A stretch of DNA of 64,000 bases from Candidatus Methylomirabilota bacterium (GTDB lineage Bacteria; Methylomirabilota; Methylomirabilia; Rokubacteriales; CSP1-6). The DNA lies in assembly GCA_035764725.1 (NCBI GenBank), contig DASTYT010000052.1, positions 84,762 through 148,761 on the forward strand, read 5' to 3'. The notes below the pieces were generated by a model. The model saw nothing but the letters and a program-made list of their open reading frames with translations. It searched no databases and was not told where the DNA came from. Positions 1 to 8,936 of this stretch are shown here, piece by piece (positions within the stretch are counted from its first letter, which is position 1; each line of letters opens with the position of its first letter). The position numbers and the translations under genes are program-made.

Positions 1-981
<981 letters not shown>

Positions 982-992
982 GTGCCCGCGGG

Positions 993-2201
993 CTAGCCCA
1001 CAGCCTCGAGGGCGATCCGCACGCCGTCCAGCATCCGGTCGATCTCGGCCTCGGTGATGTCGAGAGCGGGCATGAAGCGGAGGAGATTCGGCCGGGGGGC
1101 GTTCAGCAGCAGGCCCTGCCCCTCCCACCCCTCGTGCTTCTCCAGGCTGTCCCGCGCGTAGGCGAGCACCGCGCCGGCCACGTCCTCCCCGAGATCCAGC
1201 GCGCGCAGCAGGCCCCAGCCCCGCTCGTGGGAGAGCCCACGCTCGGAAACGAGGTCCTGGAGGCCGGCGCTCAGGTAGTGGCCGCGGGCGGCGACGGCGT
1301 CGAGGAAGCCCGGGGCGAGAATGGCGTCGAGCACCGCCGAGCCCACCGCGGTCATGAGCGGGCTCCCGTTGAAGGTCCCCCCCTGCTCGCCGTGCTCGAA
1401 CACCGACACCGCCTCGGTGGCGCAGAGGGCGGCGAGCGGGACGCCGCCGCCCAGCCCCTTGCCCAGGGTCATGATGTCGGGCGCCTCGTCGGCCCCGCGC
1501 GCGAAGTGCTGGTAGCCGAACAGGCGCCCCGTGCGCCCGATGCCAGTCTGCACCTCGTCGACGATCATGAGGCAGCGGTGGCGCCGCGTGAGTGCGCGCA
1601 GGTCGCGCAGGAACTCCACGGTGGCCGGCACCACCCCGCTCTCGCCCTGCACCGGCTCCAGCATGACCGCGACGGTGCGCGGGCCGATGAGCGCCTCCAC
1701 CGAGGTCAGGTCGTTGAGCGTCGCCCGAGGGAAGCCGGGGACCTGAGGCGCGAACATCGTGTCCCAGCCCGGCTTGCCGCTCGCCGACATCGTGGCGAGC
1801 GTGCGGCCGTGAAACGCCCCGTCGAAGGTGATGATCTCGTAGGCGCCGTCCTTCTCGCGACGGCCCCATTTTCGGGCGAGCTTGATCGCGCCCTCGTTGG
1901 CCTCGGCCCCCGAGTTGGTGAAGAACACGCGCGGGAAGTCCGAGTGCGCGGCCAGGGTGGCGGCGAGGCGGAGCGCCGGCTCGTTGTAGAACGCCGGGCT
2001 CGGCGTGATCAGCGTGCGCGCCTGCGCGGCGAGGGCCTCCGCGATCACGGGAGGCGAGTGCCCCAGGGAGTTCACCGCCCACCCCTGCACGAAGTCGAGG
2101 TACCGCTTGCCGGTGTGATCGACGAGCCAGGACCCCGCCCCCCGCACGAACACGAGGGCGGGCCGCTCGGTGATGTCCATTAGGTGCCGGGTGTCGATCA
2201 T
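993..2201 (-). CDS. argD: Acetylornithine aminotransferase
   Basis: PLP-dependent class III aminotransferase, 402 residues, the usual family length. It converts N-acetylglutamate semialdehyde to N-acetylornithine in arginine synthesis. The family signature is complete: [15 protein letters not shown] near residue 94, the PLP-contacting Asp in [13 protein letters not shown] near 215, and the Schiff-base Lys in TLGKGLGGG at 248. The ATG overlaps the argR stop by four bases (ATGA), so the two are translationally coupled. The neighbour supports ArgD over related ornithine or GABA aminotransferases, though the LysJ-type activity cannot be excluded from sequence alone. Confidence 0.9.
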   Translation of the reverse strand: MIDTRHLMDITERPALVFVRGAGSWLVDHTGKRYLDFVQGWAVNSLGHSPPVIAEALAAQARTLITPSPAFYNEPALRLAATLAAHSDFPRVFFTNSGAEANEGAIKLARKWGRREKDGAYEIITFDGAFHGRTLATMSASGKPGWDTMFAPQVPGFPRATLNDLTSVEALIGPRTVAVMLEPVQGESGVVPATVEFLRDLRALTRRHRCLMIVDEVQTGIGRTGRLFGYQHFARGADEAPDIMTLGKGLGGGVPLAALCATEAVSVFEHGEQGGTFNGSPLMTAVGSAVLDAILAPGFLDAVAARGHYLSAGLQDLVSERGLSHERGWGLLRALDLGEDVAGAVLAYARDSLEKHEGWEGQGLLLNAPRPNLLRFMPALDITEAEIDRMLDGVRIALEAVG

Positions 2202-2695
2202 GCTCCCTCCCCCAGGGCTCGGCGCATGAGCGCCGCGGTGAGCCGCCGCGCGAGCGCGCGCGCCGCCCGCTCGCCGCGCGTGGCGATGAAGATGGTGTCG
2301 TCGCCCGCAATGGCCCCCATGGCCTCGGGGAGTCCGGCCTCATCGAGGGCCCGCGCCAGCGGCGGCGCCGCCGCGGGCGGCGTCTTCACGACGACGAGGC
2401 TGCCCGCCGCCTGAGCGGACAGCGCGAAGCCGCGGAGGGCGCGACGCAGGCGCGCCTCGCCCCGGGCAGGGGCGCCGTAGCGCGCCGCCATACCCTCCGG
2501 CGTCACGTAGCCGCGCGGCGTCTTGGCCAGACCGAGATCCCGCAGGTCGCGCGAGAGGGTGGGCTGGGCGACCGCGAGGCCCCGGCGGCGGAGCAGTTGC
2601 TGGAGCTGGCCCTGCGAGCGCACGGCGCCCGTGCGCACGAGGGCGAGGATGGTCGCGTGTCGACGCAGCCCGCGTCGGTCTGTATGTTCATTCAT
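2198..2695 (-). CDS. argR: Arginine repressor ArgR
   Basis: Hexameric arginine-responsive DNA-binding protein, 165 residues. The N-terminal winged helix carries the recognition segment [16 protein letters not shown] (about residues 44-59). The C-terminal oligomerisation and arginine-binding domain carries the GDDTIFIA motif. It lies upstream of and overlaps argD, so it controls its own operon. No Shine-Dalgarno sequence precedes the ATG; the promoter geometry predicts a leaderless transcript. An ARG-box-like palindrome sits just upstream, consistent with autoregulation. Confidence 0.92.
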   Translation of the reverse strand: MNEHTDRRGLRRHATILALVRTGAVRSQGQLQQLLRRRGLAVAQPTLSRDLRDLGLAKTPRGYVTPEGMAARYGAPARGEARLRRALRGFALSAQAAGSLVVVKTPPAAAPPLARALDEAGLPEAMGAIAGDDTIFIATRGERAARALARRLTAALMRRALGEGA

Positions 2696-2700
2696 AGTAA

Positions 2701-2732
2701 AGAATATTTATACAATCGCTCCGTGGTGTCAA
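2701..2732 (-). promoter_or_regulatory. argR promoter with overlapping ARG-box-like operator
   Basis: On the minus strand a perfect -35 TTGACA lies at 2732-2727, and an AT-rich -10 region follows, AATATT at 2708-2703 with an 18-base spacer. The 14-base sequence AGAATATTTATACA (plus strand, 2701-2714) matches 8 of the 10 fixed positions of the ARG-box palindrome TGAATwwwwATTCA and covers the -10 box. Only seven bases separate the -10 box from the ATG. A second ARG half site, ATTCA, lies at 2690-2694 across the start codon. The AT-rich island stands out against the surrounding GC. Confidence 0.7.
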
Positions 2733-2806
2733 GCCCGACACGCGGCCGGCGCGCACGGCAGAAAGCTTGGCGGAACCCGCCGCCGGAGGTATGGTGACGT
2801 GCGTCG

Positions 2807-4039
2807 ATGAGATCTCTCGTCCGCCTCCTCGCGTGCGGCGGCCTCGGCCTCGTCATCGTGCTGGCCTGGGCGTCTCGCCCCATCGACCCGGCGCCGCCGC
2901 TCACCATCACCGCGCCCGCCGGCGAGGGGCCCGCGCCCACCATCTCGGCGGAGACCACCCTTCGGCACCGCGAGACTCTCGAGGCCGTCCTCGTGCGTAG
3001 CGGACTCGAGCGCGCCGACGCCACCGTGGTAGTCGGCCTGCTCCGGGGCGTTGTCGACATGCGCCGTCTCGCACCGGGGGAGCGCCTCCTCGTCACGCGC
3101 GATGCCGCCGACGCGGTCATGGGCATCACCTATTGGCGATCCCCGATCGAGCGCTATGAGCTGAGCCGCGCGGAGCGCGGGTGGGCGCTCCAGGCTGTGC
3201 GCGTGCCCGTCGAGACGCGGATCGCCCTGGTGAAGGGTCGGCTCGAGGACTCCCTGTTTGCGAGCATGGATCGCCTCGGCGAGGGCGCCGCCCTGACGGT
3301 CGCGTTCGTGAGCCTCTTCGAGTGGGACTTCGACTTCGCCGCGGACTCGCTGCCCGGCGATCGGTTCCGCCTCCTCGTGGAGAAGCGCTTCGGCGAGAAC
3401 CAGTTCCTCGGTTACGGCGAGATCCTCGTGGCGCAGTACCGCTCCGCCGACCGCCCGCGGCTCACCACGGTGAGCTTCACGGACGCTCAGGGCCGCGGCG
3501 CCTACTACGACGCCAGCGGCCGCTCCGTGAAGAAGATGTTCCTGCGCGCGCCGCTCGACTTCACCCGCATCACCTCGGGCTTCTCGCACGCGCGGCTCCA
3601 CCCCGTCCTGGGGGGCGTGCGGCCGCATCTCGCCATCGACTACGGGGCCCCCACCGGCACGCCGGTGCGCGCGGTCGCGGACGGCACGGTGATCGCCTCG
3701 GGCTGGAACGGCGGCAACGGCATCAGCGTGACCATCCGGCACACACGTGGCTACGAGACCATGTACAACCACCTGTCCGCGGCCACGGTGCGCGTGGGCG
3801 AGCGCGTGCGCCAGCGCGCGATCATCGGCCGGGTGGGTGCGACCGGGCTCGCCACCGGCCCGCACCTCGACTACCGTGTGAAGAAGGATGGCCAGTTCGT
3901 GAACCCGCTCGGCGAGCGCTTCTTCCCCGGGGAGCCCGTCTCGGCGCGACGCAAGGCGGCGTTCGATCGGCATCTCGAGGCCCTGCTCGAGCGGCTCGAG
4001 CGCGAGGACGCGCAGCCCGACTCGTCGCCAGGCTCCTGA
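2807..4039 (+). CDS. M23-family peptidoglycan endopeptidase
   Basis: Secreted or membrane-anchored LytM-type metallopeptidase of 410 residues that would cut peptide cross-links in peptidoglycan. An N-terminal hydrophobic helix (residues 1-22) is followed by a region resembling the OapA/MepM N-terminal part, then the M23 domain from about residue 250. Zinc ligands are visible in HLAIDYGAP and in the HxD-type motif GPHLDYRV, with the second-sphere His in MYNHLS. It stands alone between argR and the sigma-54-controlled operon. Its start has no strong Shine-Dalgarno but agrees with the signal helix. Confidence 0.88.
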   Translation: MRSLVRLLACGGLGLVIVLAWASRPIDPAPPLTITAPAGEGPAPTISAETTLRHRETLEAVLVRSGLERADATVVVGLLRGVVDMRRLAPGERLLVTRDAADAVMGITYWRSPIERYELSRAERGWALQAVRVPVETRIALVKGRLEDSLFASMDRLGEGAALTVAFVSLFEWDFDFAADSLPGDRFRLLVEKRFGENQFLGYGEILVAQYRSADRPRLTTVSFTDAQGRGAYYDASGRSVKKMFLRAPLDFTRITSGFSHARLHPVLGGVRPHLAIDYGAPTGTPVRAVADGTVIASGWNGGNGISVTIRHTRGYETMYNHLSAATVRVGERVRQRAIIGRVGATGLATGPHLDYRVKKDGQFVNPLGERFFPGEPVSARRKAAFDRHLEALLERLEREDAQPDSSPGS

Positions 4040-4056
4040 TAGGCGGGCCGACACCC

Positions 4057-4090
4057 GCGACAACTTGTCGCGCCGGCGACATCTTGTCCG
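4057..4090. promoter_or_regulatory. Two tandem dyads, probable enhancer (UAS) for the sigma-54 promoter
   Basis: A perfect odd-length inverted repeat GCGACAA-C-TTGTCGC at 4057-4071 is followed 19 bases later (centre to centre) by a degenerate copy GCGACAT-C-TTGTCCG at 4076-4090. They lie about 110-130 bases upstream of the predicted transcription start. Paired dyads roughly two helical turns apart at this distance are typical of NtrC-family activator sites. The activator is not identified. Confidence 0.65.
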
Positions 4091-4184
4091 GTCATTCCTT
4101 CATGGCGGGTGATTTCTTCCCATCTGCCGTTTCTCAAGTTGCTGTAAGTAAAAGTCAATTCGGCATTCCGGGCACGCCGGTCGC

Positions 4185-4200
4185 TGGCCCTGGCATTGCA
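4185..4200 (+). promoter_or_regulatory. Sigma-54 (-24/-12) promoter of the compatible-solute operon
   Basis: TGGCCC-N5-TTGCA with exactly ten bases between the invariant GG and GC, matching the sigma-54 consensus TGGCAC-N5-TTGCW at nearly every position. The predicted start is near 4211, only about three bases before the first ATG at 4214, so the mRNA may be almost leaderless. The surrounding 4100-4180 stretch is unusually AT-rich, which would suit DNA bending between the dyads and the promoter. Confidence 0.72.
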
Positions 4201-4213
4201 CTCCCCTTTGCGT

Positions 4214-4903
4214 ATGGCCGAGCGAGCCGCGCCCGCGACCCGCCCCTTCCATTTCACCGGCTGCGTCGAGCTTCGCGAGATCACCGGTCGCCGCGCGCGG
4301 GACGAGCGCGAGCTGATGGAGGAGATCGAGGGCGCGCCGGCGGAGTCGATCTACTACCACACCGACACGGTCTTCCTACGCCGGCCGCTGGTCGCGGGGT
4401 CCTACCCCAACGATTTCGCGATCTGGGTGGCCGTACAGATCCGCGACCAGGTGCTCGCGGAGCGGCTCGGCATGGTGGACCCCTTCCAGTTCGAGAGCGT
4501 CGAGCGTACCCGCGAGGAGATCCTGTCCATCCTCGACGACCATCTCGAGCGACTGAACCCCGTGCCCCGGGTCGTGTTCGGCGATCCGTTCTTCTTCGTC
4601 CGCTCGCACCTGATCGAGGTTCCGACCGGCATCACCGCCCGCTCGCTGGCCGAGTTCCGCGCCGCTCTCGCCCAGGTGGACGTGAGCGCGATCTATCTCC
4701 ATGCCCTCGACGCGCGCTCGCGTCGTGGCGTGCGTGGCGGACAGTTCGCGGAGTGGCTGGGGGAGGAGCTGGGGCTTGCCGAGCTGGCGGAGCGGGTGGG
4801 CCGCCTCAATCCCTACCTCGGCGGGCTCGAGCGGGTACGCCAGATGATGCTAGCCCTCGTCGACGCCCAGCTGGAGGGTGCGCTCCGAGGCGCCGCGCGA
4901 TGA
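4214..4903 (+). CDS. DUF5752-family protein, first gene of the compatible-solute operon
   Basis: Protein of 229 residues from the ATG at 4214; a TTG at 4196 would lie inside the sigma-54 promoter and is rejected. It begins with the family pattern FHFTGCVELREITGRRARD and contains an aromatic FGDPFFFVRSHL segment. I recall the family as a companion of trehalose-type glycosyltransferases, but its biochemical role is unknown to me. No signal peptide or membrane helix is visible, so it should be cytoplasmic. It overlaps the next gene by four bases (ATGA), suggesting the two products are made in equal amounts and may interact. Confidence 0.82.
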   Translation: MAERAAPATRPFHFTGCVELREITGRRARDERELMEEIEGAPAESIYYHTDTVFLRRPLVAGSYPNDFAIWVAVQIRDQVLAERLGMVDPFQFESVERTREEILSILDDHLERLNPVPRVVFGDPFFFVRSHLIEVPTGITARSLAEFRAALAQVDVSAIYLHALDARSRRGVRGGQFAEWLGEELGLAELAERVGRLNPYLGGLERVRQMMLALVDAQLEGALRGAAR

Positions 4904-6108
4904 GCATCCCGGGACCCGGGATCGAAGACTATCGCGACGTCGCGCCGCGCGGTGCCGTGGACTTCCTCCTCCACCTCTCGGAGCGCGTGCGAGGCCGCCA
5001 CTTCGTCCACGTCAATTCCACCCGGGTGGGCGGCGGAGTGGCCGAGATCCTGCGCCGCCTCGTCCCGCTCATGAACGACGTGGGCGTGAAGGCCGACTGG
5101 GAGATCATCGAGGGCGACCGTGATTTCTTCGCCGTCACCAAAGCCTTCCACAACGCGCTCCAGGGCGAGGAGCAGGTCTTCACCGAGGCCATGCTCGAGC
5201 ACTACCTCGCGAGCAACCGCGCCAACGCCTCGCGCCTGAGCCTCAACGGGGACCTCGTGCTGATCCACGACCCGCAGCCGGCCGCCCTCGTGGAGTCGCG
5301 CCCGGCGGACGGGCAGTGGGTGTGGCGCTGTCACATCGATCTCGCCTCACCGCAGCGGCGTACCTGGTCCTTCCTGCGCCGCTTCGTGCTGCGCTACGAC
5401 GCCGCCATCTTCTCGCTGCCCGCGTTCGCCCAGCAGCTCGCGATCCCGCAGTTCCTGGTGTACCCGTCGATCGATCCCCTCGCTGACAAGAACCGGGAGC
5501 TGGAGCCCAGTGAGATCGACGCGCTGCTCGCCCCGCTGGGCATTTCCCGTGAGCGCCCCGTCGTGCTCCAGGTCTCGCGCTTCGACCGGTTCAAGGATCC
5601 CATCGGGGTCATCAACGCCTACCGCATGGTGAAGCCGTACCACGACTGCGTGCTGGTGCTCGCGGGCGGCGGGGCCGACGACGATCCCGAGGGGGCGCGG
5701 GTCCTCGCGGCCGCGCGCGAAGCGGCGGCCCGCGACTCCGACATCCACGTGCTCGACCTGCCGCCCGATGCCCACCTCACCATCAACGCGCTCCAGCGCA
5801 CGGCGACCATCATCCTCCAGAAGTCGACCAAGGAGGGCTTCGGCCTCACCGTGTCGGAGGCGATGTGGAAGGGCAAGCCGGTCATCGGCGGAGCGACCGG
5901 CGGCATCACCACCCAGATCCTCCCCGGGGTGACCGGGTACACCGTGTCGTCGGTGGAGGGATGTGCGTACTGGGTGCGGCATCTCCTCGCCCATCCCGAA
6001 GCGGCCGCCCGCATGGGGGTGGCGGGGCGCGAGCATGTCCGCCAGAACTTCCTCATCACCCGGCACCTCCGCGAGTACATCTCGCTGATGGCGCGGCTCG
6101 TCAGCTGA
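4900..6108 (+). CDS. treT: GT4 glycosyltransferase, TreT-like trehalose synthase
   Basis: Retaining GT-B glycosyltransferase of 402 residues. The N-terminal half has the segment HFVHVNSTRVGGGVAEIL, with the glycine-rich acceptor loop, and LVLIHDPQP. The C-terminal half has VSRFDRFKDPIG and the nucleotide-sugar motif KSTKEGFGLTVSEAMWKGKPV, containing the E-x7-E pair. This pattern fits the trehalose glycosyltransferring synthase, which joins an activated glucose and free glucose to make trehalose. The true start is the ATG inside ATGA at 4900. Substrate specificity is inferred from family resemblance and context. Confidence 0.78.
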   Translation: MSIPGPGIEDYRDVAPRGAVDFLLHLSERVRGRHFVHVNSTRVGGGVAEILRRLVPLMNDVGVKADWEIIEGDRDFFAVTKAFHNALQGEEQVFTEAMLEHYLASNRANASRLSLNGDLVLIHDPQPAALVESRPADGQWVWRCHIDLASPQRRTWSFLRRFVLRYDAAIFSLPAFAQQLAIPQFLVYPSIDPLADKNRELEPSEIDALLAPLGISRERPVVLQVSRFDRFKDPIGVINAYRMVKPYHDCVLVLAGGGADDDPEGARVLAAAREAAARDSDIHVLDLPPDAHLTINALQRTATIILQKSTKEGFGLTVSEAMWKGKPVIGGATGGITTQILPGVTGYTVSSVEGCAYWVRHLLAHPEAAARMGVAGREHVRQNFLITRHLREYISLMARLVS

Positions 6109-6539
6109 TGGAGCGGGCAATGGGCGAGCGCCACGCGACGCACGACGGACGGGGCGGCACCATCATGGTGATCGATGACGATCCCGAGATGCGCGCGGTC
6201 CTCCGCGACGTCCTCACCCACGAGGGCTTCCGCGTGCACGAGGAGTCCGGGCCGGAGCAGGTGCCCGAGGTGGTGGACGTCCTCCATCCGGCCGCCGTCA
6301 TCGTCGACAAGGAGATGCCCGGCAGCAACGGCCTCGACCTCGTCGCCACGCTCGGTCGCCGGTATCCGGAGCTGCCCGTCATCGTGATCACCGCGTTCGG
6401 CGGCGCCGCCATCCGCGCGGAGGCGCGGCGGCAGGGCGCCGCCGACTACCTCGAGAAGCCGTTCCGCATGGCCACCCTGCTCGACACCCTCCGCGCCCTC
6501 ACGGTGGACCGCACGCCGCTGGAGACGCACGATGTTTGA
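6108..6539 (+). CDS. Stand-alone response-regulator receiver protein
   Basis: Receiver-domain protein of 143 residues with no output domain. The acidic pocket is MVIDDDPE, the phospho-acceptor Asp is in VIVDKEMPG, the switch Thr in VITAFGG and the conserved Lys in EKPF. The stop of the previous gene overlaps its ATG (TGATG); a second ATG at 6120 is possible and would shorten it by four residues. It overlaps otsA by eight bases. Placed between two trehalose enzymes, it may pass a phosphorylation signal to a neighbouring protein or to a kinase elsewhere. Confidence 0.85.
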   Translation: MERAMGERHATHDGRGGTIMVIDDDPEMRAVLRDVLTHEGFRVHEESGPEQVPEVVDVLHPAAVIVDKEMPGSNGLDLVATLGRRYPELPVIVITAFGGAAIRAEARRQGAADYLEKPFRMATLLDTLRALTVDRTPLETHDV

Positions 6540-8079
6540 GCGCGGGCTCGCCGCCGTAGGCGTGACCGACCCCCCTCGCGTGCCCGCGCCCGCCGAGATC
6601 TGGACGGCGGAGCGCGTGCGGGATCTCGTCGCCCGGCGGCTCGGCGACGGCCATCTCATCGTCGTGTCCAACCGCGAGCCCTACCTCCACGAGCTTCACG
6701 GGGGCGAGATCCGCTGGACGCGTCCGGCGAGCGGCCTCGTGACCGCGGTGGATCCGATCATGCGCGCGGTCGGAGGCACCTGGATCGCTCACGGCTCGGG
6801 CTCGGCCGACCGCAAGGTGGTGGACCCGGACGGGCGCGTCATGGTGCCGCCCGGCCAGCCGCGCTACGCGCTCCGGCGCGTGTGGCTGACCGAGGAGGAG
6901 GAGCGAGGTTACTACTACGGCTTCGCCAACGAGACCCTGTGGCCGCTGTGTCACGTGGTCTACGTCCGCCCTGCGTTCCGCCGCCGTGACTGGGAGCAGT
7001 ACCAGGCCGTCAACGCACACTTCTGCCGCGCAGTCCTGGAAGAGGCGCCCGCGAAGGCTACAGTGTGGGTGCACGACTACCACCTGGCGCTCCTGCCCGG
7101 TATGCTCAAGGCGGCGCGTCCCGACCTCACCGTCGCGCACTTCTGGCATATCCCGTGGCCGTCGTCGGAGGTATTCCGTACCTGCCCGTGGCAGCGCGAG
7201 CTCCTCGAGGACCTGCTCGCCAACGACGTACTCGGCTTCCACATCCGCCTGCACTGCGACAATTTCCTGGACGCGGTGAGCCGCGAGCTCGAGGCCCACG
7301 TGGATCGGGAGCGCTCGGCGGTCACGTACCGCGGCCACACCACGTTCGTGCGCCCGTTCCCCATCAGCGTGGACACGGAGCAGATCGGCGTGGAGTGCCG
7401 CGGAGAGGATGTCGCGCGCGAGATGGTGCGGCTGCGCGAGCAGTACGGCCTCGTCCGCGAGAAGATCGTGATCGGCCTCGACCGCTTCGACTACACCAAG
7501 GGCATCCCGGAGCGGCTGCTCGCGGTGGACCGCTTCCTCACCCTGTATCCCGAATGGCACGGCCGCTTCGTCTTCGTGCAGGCGGGCGTGCCGAGCCGGT
7601 CCCGCATCCCGGCCTACCGCTCCGTGTGGCGCCGCATCGAGGGGCTGGTCCGGCGGATCAACCGGCGGCACGGCGTCCCCGGTTGGGCGCCGGTGGTGCT
7701 GCTCCCGGAGCAGCTCTCTCGCACGGCGATCCACGCCCTGTACCGCATCGCCGACTGTCTGATGGTCACCTCGCTCCACGACGGCATGAACCTGGTCGCC
7801 AAAGAATACGCCGCGGCGCGCACCGAGGGCGATGGGGCCCTCGTGCTGTCCCAGTTCACGGGAGCGGCCCGGGAATTCCCCGAGGCCTTCCTCGTCAACC
7901 CCTACAACCTGGATGGCATCGCCGAGCGCCTCGCCGCCGCGCTGGCGATGCCGGAGCCGCAGCGGCGGCAGCGCATGGCGCGCCTCCGTGAGCGGATCCT
8001 CGAATGGAACATCTATCGATGGGCGGGCGCCGCGCTGAATACCGCGCTGCGTCTGCCCGACCCGGAGGTGGTGTCATGA
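6532..8079 (+). CDS. otsA: Trehalose-6-phosphate synthase family protein (GT20)
   Basis: GT20 enzyme of 515 residues, expected to transfer glucose from UDP- or ADP-glucose to glucose-6-phosphate. Visible motifs are LIVVSNREPYLHE near the N-terminus, the central WVHDYHLALLPGML, HIPWPSSEVFR, and the C-terminal LDRFDYTKGIPERLLA and SLHDGMNLVAKEY. It belongs to a subgroup with SNREPY rather than the SNRLP of enteric OtsA, so a related acceptor such as glycerol-3-phosphate cannot be excluded. The adjacent OtsB-type phosphatase supports trehalose. It overlaps otsB by four bases. Confidence 0.88.
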   Translation: MFERGLAAVGVTDPPRVPAPAEIWTAERVRDLVARRLGDGHLIVVSNREPYLHELHGGEIRWTRPASGLVTAVDPIMRAVGGTWIAHGSGSADRKVVDPDGRVMVPPGQPRYALRRVWLTEEEERGYYYGFANETLWPLCHVVYVRPAFRRRDWEQYQAVNAHFCRAVLEEAPAKATVWVHDYHLALLPGMLKAARPDLTVAHFWHIPWPSSEVFRTCPWQRELLEDLLANDVLGFHIRLHCDNFLDAVSRELEAHVDRERSAVTYRGHTTFVRPFPISVDTEQIGVECRGEDVAREMVRLREQYGLVREKIVIGLDRFDYTKGIPERLLAVDRFLTLYPEWHGRFVFVQAGVPSRSRIPAYRSVWRRIEGLVRRINRRHGVPGWAPVVLLPEQLSRTAIHALYRIADCLMVTSLHDGMNLVAKEYAAARTEGDGALVLSQFTGAAREFPEAFLVNPYNLDGIAERLAAALAMPEPQRRQRMARLRERILEWNIYRWAGAALNTALRLPDPEVVS

Positions 8080-8936
8080 GAGCACCGTCTGCCCCTGCCA
8101 CGCTGGCTGCCGAGGTTCGCGACGCCGCGCGCTCCCACGGCGCTCTGCTCATCCTGTCCGACTTCGACGGCACCCTCGCGCCCATCGCGCCCTCGCCCGC
8201 CGATGCCCGTCTCGCCCCGCCGGTGCGCAAGGTCCTCGCGCGGCTGGCCGGCGCGCCCTCGACCGGTCTCGCCGTCATCTCCGGGCGCGATCTCGCCGAT
8301 CTCCGCGCCAGGTCCGAGCTCCCCAACGCGATCCTCGCCGGCTGCCATGGTCTCGTCATCGAGGGACCGGGCCTCGAGTTCGTCCATCTCCAGGCCGCGG
8401 AATGCCGGCAGATGCTGGCCGGCCTCGCGACCGAGCTCGTCGAGCGGCTCGGCGGGTTGCGCGGCGTCGAGGTCGAGCCCAAAGAGTACGGCGTGGCGGT
8501 GCACTACCGGCGCGCCTACCCGTCCGACCTCGCCGAGGTGTTCTTCCAGGTCGAGGAGGCACGGGAGAACTACGCGCCGCACCTCACCACCCGCCCCGGA
8601 AAGAAGGTGCTCGAGCTGGTGCCGAACGTCCCCTGGAACAAGGGGGAGTGCGCGCTGTGGATCCGTGACCGCTGGGCACGGCAGCACTCGCTCGATCCCA
8701 CCGTCGTCTACATCGGAGACGATGAGACGGACGAGAGCGCGTTCCAGGCCCTCCGCGGCAAGGCCATCACCGTCCGCGTGGGCTCCGGCCACCGCGGCAG
8801 CCGTGCCGCGCGCTGGGTGACCGACGTGTCCGCGGTGCATCGCTTCCTCGGTGCGCTGGCTCCGCCGGAGGGCGCGGAGAGCGAGCCGCCCGCCGCGGCG
8901 AGCCCCAACCCCGCAGCCTCGAGTCGGCATGAGTGA
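8076..8936 (+). CDS. otsB: Trehalose-6-phosphate phosphatase
   Basis: HAD-superfamily phosphatase of 286 residues that removes phosphate from trehalose-6-phosphate. HAD motif I with the nucleophilic Asp is LSDFDGTLAPI, motif II is VISGRD, and motif IV is YIGDDETDESAF. The C-terminal 30 residues are Pro/Ala-rich and probably unstructured. The ATG at 8076 lies in the ATGA overlap with otsA and was chosen over a longer upstream frame. The stop overlaps the following glycosyltransferase by eight bases. Confidence 0.9.
   Translation: MRAPSAPATLAAEVRDAARSHGALLILSDFDGTLAPIAPSPADARLAPPVRKVLARLAGAPSTGLAVISGRDLADLRARSELPNAILAGCHGLVIEGPGLEFVHLQAAECRQMLAGLATELVERLGGLRGVEVEPKEYGVAVHYRRAYPSDLAEVFFQVEEARENYAPHLTTRPGKKVLELVPNVPWNKGECALWIRDRWARQHSLDPTVVYIGDDETDESAFQALRGKAITVRVGSGHRGSRAARWVTDVSAVHRFLGALAPPEGAESEPPAAASPNPAASSRHE

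Noticed and set aside
3181-6108. A 975-codon open frame running through the M23 and DUF5752 genes into the TreT-like gene
   Set aside because: Only the part from 4900 has a protein-like sequence. Upstream it is Arg/Pro/Gly/Ala-rich shadow coding in the frames of two real genes.
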